From: Erigeron canadensis
Taxonomy: Eukaryota; Streptophyta; Magnoliopsida; Asterales; Asteraceae
NCBI RefSeq assembly: GCF_010389155.1
Contig: NC_057768.1
Span: 20,271,664 to 20,335,663 of the forward strand
Direction: 5' to 3'
DNA: 64,000 bases
Shown: positions 35,090-46,901 of the stretch, one piece after another
Numbering within the stretch: the stretch's first letter is position 1
How the letters are laid out: each line of letters begins with the position of its first letter
Notes under the pieces: model-generated
Database searches by the model: none
Seen by the model: only the letters and a program-made list of their open reading frames with translations
What the model was told of the DNA's origin: nothing
Program-made: the position numbers and the translations under genes

Positions 35090-35584
35090 CTAAAATAAAT
35101 TATATCGTGTTAGTCTTTATCGAAAAAAATATGAAATTTAAGACATATAAATATAATTATAACAAGTTTACTTAATAATCATAACGAAATAGAAACATAC
35201 AAATATAAAGATAACAAATAAATTTAATAAAAAATACTCAATAATTATGTATATATATAATAAAAAAATACCTTATTAGTGAAAAATTATGGGGTAGTCA
35301 TAATAAATTTATTGCCTTCCATGGGATGATTGTTGTACAGATAAAAAAAAATTAAAAACTTAAAATATACTCTACAATTATCTTATTTATAAGAAAAAAT
35401 AAATAGTACTAGATCGATTGAAAATTAATAAAAAGCAGTTTTATAAAAATATCCTTTAAAAAACACCCTCTCATACATAACTACTTTATATCCCTTGAAA
35501 AAAAAATATTTCCCCTCCAACATAAAAAAAAAAATCAGTCGCCCAAAAGATATCCATCCCTCTCTCTTCCCAAAGAAAACCCTC
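35090..35584. other. AT-rich MULE upstream/intron region
   Basis: Upstream of the FAR1 exon acceptor. No start exon was recognised. Poly-A/T-rich sequence runs up to the Athila-like LTR. Confidence 0.4.
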
Positions 35585-37088
35585 TGATGCGTGTTTTTTT
35601 TTTATTCTTGTCTTTAAATTTATGTTGTACAAGTAACTATCTAATCTAAACACACGTTACGAGCAGAGAACCTCGTCAGTGTAATATATAGCCTAGTGGT
35701 AAGTTACATGATCGTTCATAGGGACGCGTTGTGTTACCTAATCTAGTAGTACATGTAATTCTAGTTTGTTTGGGGGTTTGTCACTAACTCCTAATAAACT
35801 AATACTTTTAACAGTAAAATAAGAATCTAGCCGCCGCTTATTCAGCGTGATGCTAATCTGAAAGTAATTGGAAAATAGCGAATAACAGTAATTAAATTAA
35901 AATACTTATTTGGCATCTCCGATCTCATGGTACAACCAAATATTATCCTACTTAGTCTGTTAGAAACTTCATCACGATTCAGATTCTTGTTAGATTCACT
36001 TCACCTAGTTAGTAGTGTTGTCGCTAGACTCACACTACCCTTTAAATAAATTTTCGCTATATTCACTGTATAAGCATTAATTACCTAAAATTTGTGTAAC
36101 TAATTCATCTTTTAGTTACCCGGCTTTTAAGCCATGACCAGATATAATTCCCTCCGGTGACCACAGTGCTCGGTTACAAGTCAAAGGATCGCGTTTGGCA
36201 TTGTTAAGCTTCATGTTCAAATCATTCTAGTTACTATGGTTCTGGATCCCTCAGCTACAAGTGAATCATTTTTTACTTCTAGTTGAAGACCGACTAGTTG
36301 TTTTCTGTCCTAGTATATTAGTCCTAGTGTATGATCATAGACAACCATCAGAATTAAACTAATATGTTTAAATATAAAACCAATAGCAACATGAATTACT
36401 AATAAACATGGATCTACGATAAACAGTAAAATACACTCCAATAGAATCTAAACAAACACAGTAAAACAATAAGCGTCTACATGATCACATCGATTCAAAC
36501 AAGTATTCAGCCTACTAGCCTAGCATTATTAAAGGAATAACAAAGTCTGAAAAGATGAAGACATTGTTTGATAATATAAAGTAAATAAAGATAAAAGATC
36601 TTGACCAAGAATGAAGATCGGAAGGTGTTAGAAGCTCCAAAACCTCCTTGGAATCTGCAACGTCGATCTAGGGTTGTTGTTGGGCGGCTAGGGCTGCTGA
36701 ATCGGCTCTCTCTTGGGTTTTGAGGCTTAGTTCAACTTAAATAGGTGTAAAAGTTAGAATCTGATCTAGGCCGACCAGCGGCGCTGGTCCTGGGCTTTCC
36801 TGGGCTAGCGGCACTGGTGACATGGGGAGCGGTGTTGGCAAGGTAGCCAGCGGTTGCTGTTCTTGTTCTTGCGTCTTCGTTTGGCTCCCGAATCACTTCC
36901 TTGTGTCTTGTAACTTCATAGGCTTCCTTCTTGAGTCAGTTGATGTCATTTACCCTCTCTCGCGTCTTCCGTGAACCTGCATAAACACATCATTCATTAA
37001 GTACCAATAGTTCCGGAATAATAACTCATTTAAGCATAGAAATGAAGCCTTTCCTTAGGGGTTTTTATCACAAAATGGACGCTCATCA
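35585..37088 (-). mobile_element. Athila-like 3' LTR (minus orientation)
   Basis: Bounded by TGATGCGTG (35,585) and GCTCATCA (37,088). On the minus strand it is preceded by TTGAGGACAAGCAAAG, then AAGTGTGGGGGTATA, the polypurine-tract pattern typical of Athila-type Ty3/gypsy elements. A TATA-like TATTTAAG (minus, about 36,733-36,740) is followed by a leader with CCCAAGAGAGAGCC. The near-palindrome repeats lie just upstream of it. The target duplication was not confirmed because the other LTR is not in view. Confidence 0.7.
36774..36860 (-). repeat. ACCAGCGGCGCTGGT near-palindrome array
   Basis: One exact copy, ACCAGCG-G-CGCTGGT (36,774-36,788), plus degenerate copies near 36,804, 36,828 and 36,847. 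It has the same GCGGCGC core as the arrays at 8458 and 13,111 with different arms. Confidence 0.8.
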
Positions 37089-37558
37089 TATACCCCCACA
37101 CTTAAATCTTTGCTTGTCCTCAAGCAAACAGTCCAAGAAAAATAAAACAATTGATGAGTGGACATTTTAAGTGTTTCAAGTAATCTACTATAGTAAATTC
37201 ATTTGAAAGAGTGGTCATGCAAAATGATTTGAGAAAGCTTTAGACAAAATTAGTAAGCTATAGCTAATGGCTAGATAATCAGTCAATCAAAACCAAAAGC
37301 TAACTTTTTATTTGTGTTAATACCTCTAAAACAGTTCTATACTTCCACATGTCTTACAGCTCAATCTTACTACCTTTTGCTGACCAGTTAAGCACTTAAT
37401 TTCAAGTTTATTTAGCAATCAGAACTACTAGCTACTAGCAAGGCATTTATATTTCTAAGTGTGTGTGCTTATGAGTAACTATCTAGATAAATCCTCACAC
37501 TACAGTCATGCTCACTAGCTAAATACAAAAGCAGTCATACAATATTATCATCTTTAAT

Positions 37559-37617
37559 AGTTGAGAAAGCGGTGATAGGTCGGTGATTCCTCATGCGCAG
37601 AGCGACATAACTCAACT
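37559..37617 (-). ncRNA. Conserved-loop stem-loop, copy 1 (candidate structured element)
   Basis: Stem AGTTGAG (37,559-37,565) pairs with CTCAACT (37,611-37,617). The 45-base loop contains AAGCGGTGA, AGGTCGGTG and CATGCGCAGAGCGACATAA. Class unknown; called ncRNA only because paired-stem conservation suggests RNA folding. Confidence 0.45.
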
Positions 37618-37625
37618 AAAAGTTC

Positions 37626-37686
37626 ACATCAAGAAAGCGGTGACAGGTCGGTGGTTCCCCATGCGCAGAGCGACATAACTTGATGT
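37626..37686 (-). ncRNA. Conserved-loop stem-loop, copy 2 (candidate structured element)
   Basis: Stem ACATCAAG (37,626-37,633) pairs with CTTGATGT (37,679-37,686). The loop differs from copy 1 at only three positions, while the stem is entirely different yet fully paired. Confidence 0.45.
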
Positions 37687-38463
37687 ATTTGTATAGATTT
37701 TACTTGTTAATATTTCTTTGAACTTTGTTTAATCTACTGATTGCCTTTTCTTTAGATTTACTACATTATTCATGCATAGACATTATCAGAGACCCAGATG
37801 ACTCATAATCCTATTCCGCGTGCAACTAGTTTACATTAAATAGTGTAAGATTTAAGGTAAACCATACATCTAAACTAGTTCCTACACAAGCACGTATATT
37901 AAGTCCAATTAATACACATATACTAATAAGTAGAAAGTTCTAAATTGCTAGGTATATTAAAGTCCAGTTAAATGTGTTATGGCAAACATAATCGCATACA
38001 GTTTCAGTCTAAGCTCTAATCCAGTTGGAAGCATGAACAACCACAAATCTATAGTTAAGCTAAAAGTCATAACTTAGATAGTTTTCAGACACTTAAAAAC
38101 TTAAATTTGCAAGACATAAGTAGTAGAAAACTTGTTGAAATCAAACAACTTAGACCAAGGGTTTTTCCTATCCTTCCCCCCCACACTTAATTTGTACAAC
38201 GTCCTCGTTGTACTAGACATACATATCTAAGGGTGTTTGAGCATAAAAATGAGGAGCTCAATCACAAAGAGGGCTTAACCTCGAAAATCATCAAGATCTC
38301 CTACTAAGTAGTGCAAACCTAATAAATTCTTGGCAAATCTAAGGTGTAATATGATTTTTCCATAGAGATGTATCGATCTATGGAGGATATGGATGTAATA
38401 TGATTTTGATATAATGATTGATTGACGATGAATGTTGATGAATATGAATGTACTGCTGCTGTA

Positions 38464-38487
38464 TATTCTCTGCAGTTGCAGAGAATA
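38464..38487 (-). repeat. 24-base perfect hairpin in LTR leader
   Basis: TATTCTCTGCA and its complement TGCAGAGAATA flank GT. It lies about 65 bp downstream of the LTR TATA box, so it would be near the RNA 5' end (R region). The other LTR has it unchanged at 49,910-49,933. Confidence 0.9.
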
Positions 38488-38999
38488 TTATAAATGTGCG
38501 TGTGAATGAGAGAATGTGTATGAAATGAATCTGACAACCAATGATGAGGGTATTTATAGGCGGTCACATTAGGGTTTTCTCGTACATGGGCCGTAATGGG
38601 CTGCTGGCCCAAATTCCAAGGTACGAGGTATAAAATATTCTGGAGTAAGTTAGTTAGCCACGTCTAAGAATAAAGTTGTCCATGTTTTGTATTCATAAAT
38701 ATAAACACGATGGTATTAACTGCATAAAATCTAAATCCTATGACTTATATGATTTGGAGGTTGGGATTTAGTCGTGGAACCAGGCTCTCATTTCTTTCTC
38801 TAAGCTGTTGACCTCTAGGGAGGTTCTTTCCTGTCTCTTAGGATCAGACAGTCGAGTCCCACCTCGAGGATTCTCCTTGGCCTAACTTCGAAAATATATA
38901 TACATATTTGAGGATCCGACACACACACACACATATATATATATAATATGCTTAATGGCATGGGGACCCGACTAGCCTAGCTTAGCCTAGCCTCCAGGA

Positions 39000-39425
39000 T
39001 CCGATCTCCTAAGATCTAGTATTTATATAAATAACGTAATTTATATTTAGGATCCGATGTTCTTGTCTTGCTTTTAGGATTAGACTTCCCTTCACAACTC
39101 AAGATTTCGACAGATTATATACATATATGTATATATAGTATCTTTTATATATTAGATCCGATCTCTTCTATTTCTTTCTAGGATCTGATCCTTAGTCTTG
39201 GTTATACATATATATATATAATTAGGGTTTGAAGATTCGACTTTGGCTCTCTGTCTAGGATCCGATCTTTCAAGATCCTAGTGTTAAGCCTCCAAGATCC
39301 GCTAGAGAGAGAAAATGCTAAGATCCGCTCCCCTTGCCGACCCACCTGAGAGCTGATCCTCCAGGATCCGATCCCCTAGGATCCGCTAGAGAGAAAGATA
39401 GACTTGCTAAGATCCGATCGTGCCT
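39000..39425 (-). repeat. AGGATCCGATC word array in LTR U3
   Basis: About fifteen copies of GGATCCGAT/AGATCCG(A/C)T lie between 38,870 and 39,425 and again in the other LTR (50,350-50,830). They lie upstream of the TATA box in the element's own orientation, a position where LTR enhancers sit. Confidence 0.8.
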
Positions 39426-39572
39426 ACTATGGGTTCCACTTTGAATCTCTAAGTTTCGATCAGACGTCAAACTTCTCTCTTTCTTTTTGGCAATCCCCTC
39501 ATATATATAACTCGACCATATATGTGTTATATAATTAGGGTTTTGCTTGGTTGGATCTCACCATAATCATCA

Positions 39573-39590
39573 AGTCCCCCAAGTTTGGAG
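39573..39590 (-). other. Polypurine tract of Tat-type element
   Basis: The minus strand reads CCAAACTTGGGGGACT directly before the 3' LTR start TGATGATTATGG. Confidence 0.75.
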
Positions 39591-39929
39591 GTAAGGTTTC
39601 TCTGGAAACTTGGGTTCAAACTTTCATCAATATCGATTTATTTTCTTCTTTGACTTTAATTTCTCTTGGTGAACTTGTTTATCCTCTTTGTTTTAGATCT
39701 GCTTGTAGCATTGGGAGAGAGACAAGAAAATTCTTAATTTTTTGGGTCTTGCTGAAATCGGTTTAGGTGTAGGAAGGTATAGATCTCCCTTATTCATTAT
39801 CTCTCTGTTTGTGTATATATATTTATATATATACATTGTGTAATGAAGCTTGTTTCAATTGGCAGCCATAAGCTAAGAAAAGGTTGATTTGGATAAGAAA
39901 CTTCTTATTATTTTCATTCTTTTGTAATT

Positions 39930-40260
39930 CTTGATTTCTGCCTTTTCTTTGAGTCCACTTAAATTCTCAAAAAATTAGTAGTTTGTCCTTCTGTCATATC
40001 GCTGTCATCCAACTTAAATTCACCTGTTTTTAACACGTGTTTCAACCTGTCCAGCCGGTCATCGTCGCTTTCTCCGACTACCTTAACTGGTTGTTTCAGT
40101 AATCTTAATCGGCGGATCACTTCTTGTCTTGTGAGAATCAAGTCGTCGATTTTCCATTCGTCGGATTTGGCGATTGATGAAACAGTGTCGTTTTCTGATG
40201 ATGTTTTTGAATTAGTGGGGTTGGATAAAAAAGAAAATATAAGAGGTGCAAGATTTTTGA
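39930..40260 (-). pseudogene. Captured fragment of pre-mRNA splicing factor PRP18 (SFM domain)
   Basis: The minus strand encodes LTRQEVIRRLRLLKQPVKV, GESDDDRLDRLKHVLK and DDSDMTEGQTTNFLR, then a stop at 39,959 and an out-of-frame SKKRQKS. This is the PRP18/PRP4 SFM region of plant pre-mRNA-splicing factor 18, a U5-associated second-step factor. An open stretch upstream (SDEWKIDDL) extends to about 40,255. The rest of the gene, including the Prp18 domain, is absent. It lies between the 3' LTR and the antisense gene, inside the retrotransposon, so a host gene piece was picked up. No introns are visible within the piece. Confidence 0.85.
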
Positions 40261-40719
40261 TTCTTCTTGTTTATTTCTTTCTTGAGACTGTACTATGTAT
40301 ATATATATATATATGTATAATATATATTGGATTTCTAAATTTTTGTCTTTTTGATTTCATTTTTGACAGTGTCTAAGAGATTGGTAGATCCTGCTGATTC
40401 TTTCAACAGAAATTAAGAAATAGCGAAGCATAATTTTTTGAAGCTAAAGCTTGTTAACATAAATATGTATTTGTGTAGAAAATCATGTATCTGCTAACAT
40501 AAATATGTATTTGTGTATATACCATGCATTGTTGTTGATGTAGCTTTAGTTTTTACTAAGTTTGAATGCTTATCAAAGTTTTGAATTTTGCATTTATTCT
40601 TCATAGGATGATTTTTGGTTTCGATCCTTATTTAGGACTTTTTTGTTTGAACACAGGTGTTGTTCTTGCTCCATATTTGAATCTTGAAAAGATTAGGAGT
40701 GTTGCTTTAGGTTGTCACC

Positions 40720-43486
40720 ATGTCTGAGGCTGAGAATGAGAATGTTGAAGGAAGTAGTAGGACTAGGACTAAGGCTAAGGTTAGCAAAGTTAGGAAACCT
40801 CCTAACTTAGCTGGGGATTGTTGTTCTTCTGTGACCAGTGCTAGCCTAGCAAAGTTGGTTGAGACCTATCCTTGTATTGCTAAGTATAATCCCACCGTTC
40901 CTGAAGATGTTGATAGGATAAACCTTCCACCTCCAGGGAGAGTTGCTTTTTATAGGGATTATCTCACTTGTTCTGGTCTTAGGGTCCCATTGACACCTTT
41001 CTACCTTGAGGTTTTGTGTTATTATGGGATTGGCCTTGCCCAGCTACACCCGATTGCTGCTGGAAAGATTGTGAGATTTGAGATGATTTTGAAAGCTTTA
41101 GGACAACCTGTGTCTCTTTCTATGTTTAGGAAAATATTTCTTCTTTCGAGACAGGGTGATTGTTTCACCTTCCTCTACCGAGATAATACTTTTAAGCTAA
41201 TGGAAACTCCTTCCAAGATTAGTTCTTGACGGTTTTACTTCTTCTTCTTAGATGATACATTTCTTCCAACCAATAATAAGGAAATTCTTCGGGAGGGAAG
41301 TACAGGTTATAATTCAGACATGGTGGCTAAACTGAATAAGAAGGTTGAGGATGACCTGATTGACCCTGACTATTATGGAGGGCTTCTTGCTAGTTGCATT
41401 GCTTATCGGTATTTCCCCCCAGAATTTGAGGGTTTATTAGCTATGGTTGGGATTAGACCAGACTGGGATTGGCGTTTCATCCCTGTCATCATAGAGAAAT
41501 CTACCAAAAAACGTATGAAATCCATCCTTTATATTATGTTTTTTATCTTGACTTGTGTATATTTGTATTATTTACGAATTCTAACACTTAGTTTTTTTTC
41601 TTATTTTCAGCTCTCAGATTGATGGATGTTCTTGATTATCCTTTCGAGAATTATGAGGTTAGATCTGAGTCAGAGGCAGAGGCCGAGAAACTTAGAGAAG
41701 AAGCTGAGGAGGTTCTTCCTCTCCGCCCTGATGGAGTATGTTATGATGATGAGCTTGTGTCATTGAGCATTTATAATGCTATGGATAGAGGTGATCACTC
41801 CCTGGGTCCTCTTACTGCCTTTCCTTATTTTCAGGCTTCTGGTAGCCTTGAGGATGGTAAGTTTGTTCACCATTGCTAAGTGTTATTGTTATTATTGTAT
41901 AACTTAGTTTTTTCTTTTATTTAGGTGATCTTGTCACGGAAGATAGGGATCCTCCAGTTACTGTTGAAGAAGAGGATGATGAAGATGGTGATTCTTACTT
42001 TGAACTTGTTGGGGAGAAGAGGATAGAAGATTTTAGCTCTCTTTCTAAGCTTCAGAAGACTACCCATCCTACTTTTGCATCTTATGGGAGGATGGGAGGT
42101 TTTACTCCTTACAATCAAGTGGTGCAGGCTCAAACTGAGACTCAGATTACTTCAGCACCCTTGATGTTTCTTACTTCTTCTTCTACCCAGACCATTCCAG
42201 CACCTACTTCTTCTCTCCCACTTGGTGCTTCTTGCGGTTCCAGCCTTCCTATTTATGCTGACCGTATTGTGGAGGATGGTTATTTTACTGGTTATGGGCC
42301 CTCTCTTACAGTGACCCCTTTTTCTTCTGAGCATATGGGTGACATAGACCGTCTTGCTCAGGCTAGGGTAAGGTCTAACACTCCTACTGCTCCCTTTCAG
42401 CCCTCAAGGGCTGGGTCTACTCTTATTCCCACTGAGGCAGGTGATCTCAACAGGTCCATCGGGAATTTCTATCTTGCTCATATGACATCACTTAAGGTTA
42501 AAGATGATGGTCAAAATCCTGAGCATGCCAAGAGTCCTTTGGAGGGCATGATTCCTCCCATTCTCTTTGCCGAGTCTCGCTTTAGAGACATTCCCAAGCT
42601 TTCCCGCATTCAGTGTGTCAACACTCTTAACTGTGTTGCTAGTATTATGGGATTCCAGAATGCAGCTTTGGGTAAGATTGAGTCACTCACTAGTGAGGTT
42701 GAGAGGCTTAGGGGGGAGTTGTCATCTCGGGATGCCAGACTCACTTCTCTCACTTAGGATTTAGAGGAGGAAAGGCTTATTTGCACTAGTCTTAGGGAGG
42801 ATAAGGAAAGGGTTGATTCTGAGTTGGAGAGGGTGAGGAGTAGTCTTGAGTCTTTAACTCAAGAGAATATAAGTATGGGTGAGAAAATGTCTGAGTTGGA
42901 AAATAGGACCAATACTTTAGAGGTTGGCATGGAACACAAAGTTAAGGAGATTCAGGCGCTTAAACAGGAGAGTAAGGATTCCCACTCTAAGTTGGAAGTT
43001 CAGGATAAGGAGATTGAGCGCATGAGATCTTTATTGGACCTTTTTCCTGAGTTTTTTAAGGGTTTGCTTGGTCACCCCGATGTGAAGGAAACTCTTTCCC
43101 GTTTTTTACTTTCTGCCCTTAATCTTGGTGCTTGGGATGGTGCTTATAGGAAGGTGATTTTCCGTAAGCGTAGTGCAGAAAAGGCTCAAGAAATATTTCA
43201 CACTATTGGGGAGTTATGGCGTACTTATAAGTTTCTCGTCTTGGATGATGTTGCTTCTTTACTTGGCATGCTTGCTATTTCTGTTGCAGACATGTCTAGG
43301 CTTATCATTATTCCTGACACCCCAACAGCTCAACGTGTTGCCTTTAAAGCTAAAGTTCCTCATCCAGGTCCTCCTCCAGGTCTTGCTGTTGCTTCTACTT
43401 CTCAAGCTTCTGTTCCTCCATCCACTTCTGTTCCTCCATCTACTTCTGCTTCTACTTCGACAGCTTGCCCTGACTCTATTACTTAG
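40720..43486 (+). pseudogene. Antisense Transposase_28-type gene of a Tat element
   Basis: Spliced gene on the strand opposite gag-pol. Exon 1 (ATG 40,720, CACCATG context) carries the 'putative gypsy-type transposon' domain: YPCIAKYNPTVPEDVDR, FYRDYLTCSGLRVPLTPF and YYGIGLAQLHPIAAGKI. A TGA at 41,227-41,229 replaces an expected Trp, after which the domain goes on (FYFFFLDD). Introns at about 41,513-41,609 and 41,856-41,924 have GT-AG borders. The 3' part is Ser/Pro-rich, then a coiled coil (42,690-43,020) broken by a TAG at 42,756, and ends in PPSTS repeats. The function of these antisense products is not known. Confidence 0.85.
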
Positions 43487-43489
43487 GAT

Positions 43490-44174
43490 GCTCCGGATTC
43501 AGCAGCTATGGAGGATGCTCATGTTTAGCTTAGCTTATTTTATCACATTTGTCATGCATTGTTAGGCTTTGTATTTGTCTTTGTATTTTTTAATACTGGT
43601 TTGTATTTCAATTCAGAGATTATGTACTTGTATTTATCTTTCCTTTGCATTGGCTTGTAGCCTTCTAGTATGATTTTCTTATTTAAAGATATGTTGGAAA
43701 AGACTATATATATTGTTTGGTTGTTTAACCTTTGTTACATATTTGTTACTCGCGAGTGTCGCTTCCCAATAGGAAGTGCTTGCCTTTTCTCGTATAGATA
43801 AAAAGATGAAAAATTATCTAAGTGTTCAGCCTTAAAAATTTCTTTGGCTTTTTACATCTTGTTAGATAATTGCATCCAAGGGTATACCTTGGGATTTTGG
43901 AAATTATTTAGCTAGCATTTTTTATTTCCCATGCTCGACTCTATGTTTGAGACTTTGTTTTCAACTTGTGAATGCAAATTGCAAAAATTTATAATTTTTC
44001 TTAAAAGTTATTTGTTTCAAGCAATGTAAATAACATTAAGATACAAGAATATATGGGATACTTAGATCGGACCATAAATGAAGATCATTTTCATTGATAA
44101 ACCAAGTTAATACAAGGTAGAAGGATTTCTTTGATTGAAACATAAAAGACATGATTCATTGATAGAAGTACAAA
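43490..44174. other. Untranslated spacer between antisense gene and pol
   Basis: AT-rich tail-to-tail spacer where the antisense gene and pol converge. It contains a duplicated phrase, GGGATA-T-TAGATC-GACCATAAA, near 44,054 and 44,180. No ORF. Confidence 0.5.
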
Positions 44175-45782
44175 CTAATGGGATATATAGATCAGACCAT
44201 AAAATTGAATTTCCATTGAGTCACTTTGTTTAAACATAACACTTTTCAAATTTTCCCCATTCCATGTTCTAGGTACTTGGTATCCGTCAAGCTCAGTGAG
44301 GATGTATGAACCATCTCCATTTGCTTGGCTGACCATGTATGGTCCTTCCTAGTTTGGTCCCAGTTTTCCCAAGTTCTCCACTCTGTTTGCCTCATTCTTT
44401 CTCCAGACGTAGTCCCCCGGCATGAAAAACACATGGTGGACTCTCTTGTTATAATACTTGGCCATTTTTTGCTTGTTTTCAGCTAACTTGATGTGAGAGA
44501 CTTCTCTCCTCTCTTCAATGAGATTCAAGTTTTCCCTCAAAGCTTCTTCATTCTGAGCAGGATTAAAGTTTACAATTCGATGGCTTGGAATGCTTAGTTC
44601 TGGTGGGATGACTGCCTCAATTCCATAGACAAGACTAAATGGTGTTTCCATAGTGCTTCCTCTTAGGGTAGTCCGGTGGGCCCACAGTACTCCTGAAAGC
44701 TCATCCACCCAACCGGATCTACATTTGCCAAGCCTTGCTTTGATACCTCCCACTATTGTCTTGTTCATCACTTCCACTTGTCCATTGGCTTGAGGGTGGG
44801 CAACTGAGGTAAACACTTATCTAATGTCCATATCTTCACACCATGTCTTGAATGGATTCTCAGCAAATTGTTTTCCATTGTCACTTAATAAGATATGTGG
44901 TACTCCAAATCGACATACTATGTATTCCCAAACAAAGTTGATCACCCTTTGGCCAGTGATTGTAGCAAGTGGTTTAGCTTCGACCCATTTAGAAAAGTAG
45001 TCGACAGCCACTATTAAGAACTTTACATTTCCAACTCCAACCGGGAATGGGCCCACAATGTCAATACCCCACTTATAAAATGGCCAAGCAGTGTTTACTG
45101 GAATGAGATCTTGCTTTGGCATTCTTGATATTGGAGCATGTATTTGGCAGGATTCACACTTTTCTATCTCTTCCTTGGCATCCTTGTTCATTGAAGGCCA
45201 GTAATAACCAAGCCTCATTATCTTTGTGGCCACCAATCTTGGTCCAACATGAATTCCGCATGTACCCCCATGAACCTCTTGAATGAGAGTTTGAGCTTGG
45301 GAGGGGCCTACACCTCGTAGATGCGGACCTAGAAAAGACTTTCTGAATAGTTTATCTTCAATAAGGAGGTACATTGGTGCCTTCATTCTTACCTTCTGAG
45401 CTTCATGGTTGTCCTCTGGAAGTGTTTCATTCTTGATGAAGTTGTAAATTGGGGTCATCCAACAGTCTTCTTCCTCTTCAACTTGAGATATTTCATTACC
45501 TTTTGTTATAGATTTTTCTTGTAGGACTTCAACCAAGACTTCTTTGGTGAGGTGAGCAAAGGTTAATGAAGCTAGCTTGCTTAGAGCATCCGCCTTCTTA
45601 TTCTGGTTCCTTCTAACTTGCTCTATATGAAAAGACTCAAATTCTCCAATAAGCTTCTTTGTTTCTTCTAAGTAAAGTTGCATGGATGCCTGGTTAGCTT
45701 CAAATGTGCCATTGATCTGGTTTGCCACTAGTTGAGAATCTATAAATACTTGTATTTTCTTTACTCCCATTTGTTTTGCCAT
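44175..45782 (-). pseudogene. Integrase and end of second RNase H (Tat pol, 3' part)
   Basis: Archaeal-type RNase H residues continue from the previous frame (FIDSQLVANQ, KKADALSKLAS). The integrase follows: zinc-binding HGG-x-CG-x-HVG...KCESCQ, core Asp in WGIDIVGPFP, Asp in LLSDNGKQFAENPF, and Glu in PQANGQVEVMNKTI. The C-terminal GPY-type end runs to 44,175 (GDGSYILTELDGYQVPRTW). A TAA at about 44,816 and a TAG at about 44,350 (at an expected Trp before EGPY) interrupt it. Catalytic residues remain. Confidence 0.88.
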
Positions 45783-46901
45783 TCTGAGGCCAGCAAGGAG
45801 TGCTTCATACTATGCCTCATTGTTGGATGCTGGGAAGTTCAATCTTAATGCATAAGTGTATTCTTTTTCTTCAGGATCATTTAGGATGAGACCTGCTCTT
45901 GATCCTTCCTGATTAGATGCTCCATCTATGAAGAGGGTCCATTTTGAGCTTTCCTCTTCTTGGGTTGCCTGAACTTCCTGGACTTCTTTTCCTGCGACAT
46001 CGGAAGAGTCAGTTTCTGCCAAGAAGTCAGCCAAGATTTGGCCCTTGATGGACATTCTTGGGTGGAAGCTAATTTCGTGTTCACCCAGTTCGATAGCCCA
46101 CTTAGCTAATCATCCAGATACTTCAGGTTTGGCTAGCACTTTCCTTATTGGCTTGTCAGTCAGAACCCGAATAGGGTGACCTTGGAAGTATCGCCTTAGG
46201 CGTCTGGCTGCGTGGACCAAGGCAAGAGCTAATTTTTCCAAACATGGATAGTTTATTTCTGGGCCTTTTAAGGCTCTACTTACGAAATATATTGGCTTTT
46301 GGCCATTGCTTATTTCTGCAAGTAATACTGCACTAACACATTCTTTAGAAGCAACAAGATATAGAGTAAGTGTTTCACTTGGGATCGGAGCCGTGAGAGT
46401 TGGGAGATCCGCAAGGAACTTCTTCATATCCTTGAATGCCTCTTCTGCTTCGGCCGACCACGAGAAGTCTTGCTTCCTTAAGCATCCCTTTAATGTTCTA
46501 AAGAAAGGTAAAGATCTTTCAGCAGACTTTGACAGAAATCTTGCTAGGGCAGCCAACTTCCTATTAAGACTTTGAACTTGCTTCTTGGTTCTAGGGGATT
46601 CCATGTCTATTACTGCTTGAATTTTCTTAGGGTTTGCCTTGATTCCTTTAGGAGTTACAATGTGTCCAAGAAACTTTCCTTCTTCCATTCCAAAGCTACA
46701 CTTTGATGGGTTTAATTTCATATTGATGCTTCTTAGGGTGTCATAGGTCTCTTGTACATCTGCCAACATTATTTCCTCAGCCTGACTCTTTATCACAATG
46801 TCATCCACATAGGCTTCCACGTTCCTTCCAATTTGATCTCTGAATGCCTTGTCTATCAAACGTTGATAAGTAGCCCCGACATTCTTTAGGCCAAAAGGCA
46901 T
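45783..46901 (-). pseudogene. Reverse transcriptase C-part and tandem RNase H (Tat pol)
   Basis: MPFGLKNVGATYQRLIDKAF starts the RT second half. AYVDDIVIKS holds the catalytic YVDD, and GKFLGHIVTPKGI follows. A gypsy-type RNase H ends with GPEINYPCLEKLALALVHA and RRYFQGHPIRVLTD. After a stop (about 46,109) a second, archaeal-type RNase H begins: LFIDGASNQEGSRAG, then a TAG before YEALLAGLR. Two RNase H domains in tandem are diagnostic of Tat elements. Confidence 0.9.

Larger units (their letters stand above)
37089..38237 (-). mobile_element. Athila-like internal 3' region
   Basis: It extends upstream (minus sense) from the polypurine tract at 37,089-37,104. A second tract-like AAGTGTGGGGGGAAGG (complement of about 38,173-38,190) precedes a long untranslated 3' segment. 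Two tandem stem-loops lie at 37,559-37,686, and an 8-bp-arm hairpin GTACAACG/CGTTGTAC at 38,194-38,213. No coding domain is present. The Tat-type element begins immediately to the right. The Athila sequence appears to resume at 50,980. Confidence 0.55.
38238..39572 (-). repeat. 3' LTR of Tat-type element
   Basis: It matches 49,681-50,979 along its length (begins TGAGCAT, ends AATCATCA) but has an extra about 45-bp segment near 39,007-39,050. A TATA box (minus TATAAATA) lies at 38,551-38,558. Confidence 0.93.
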
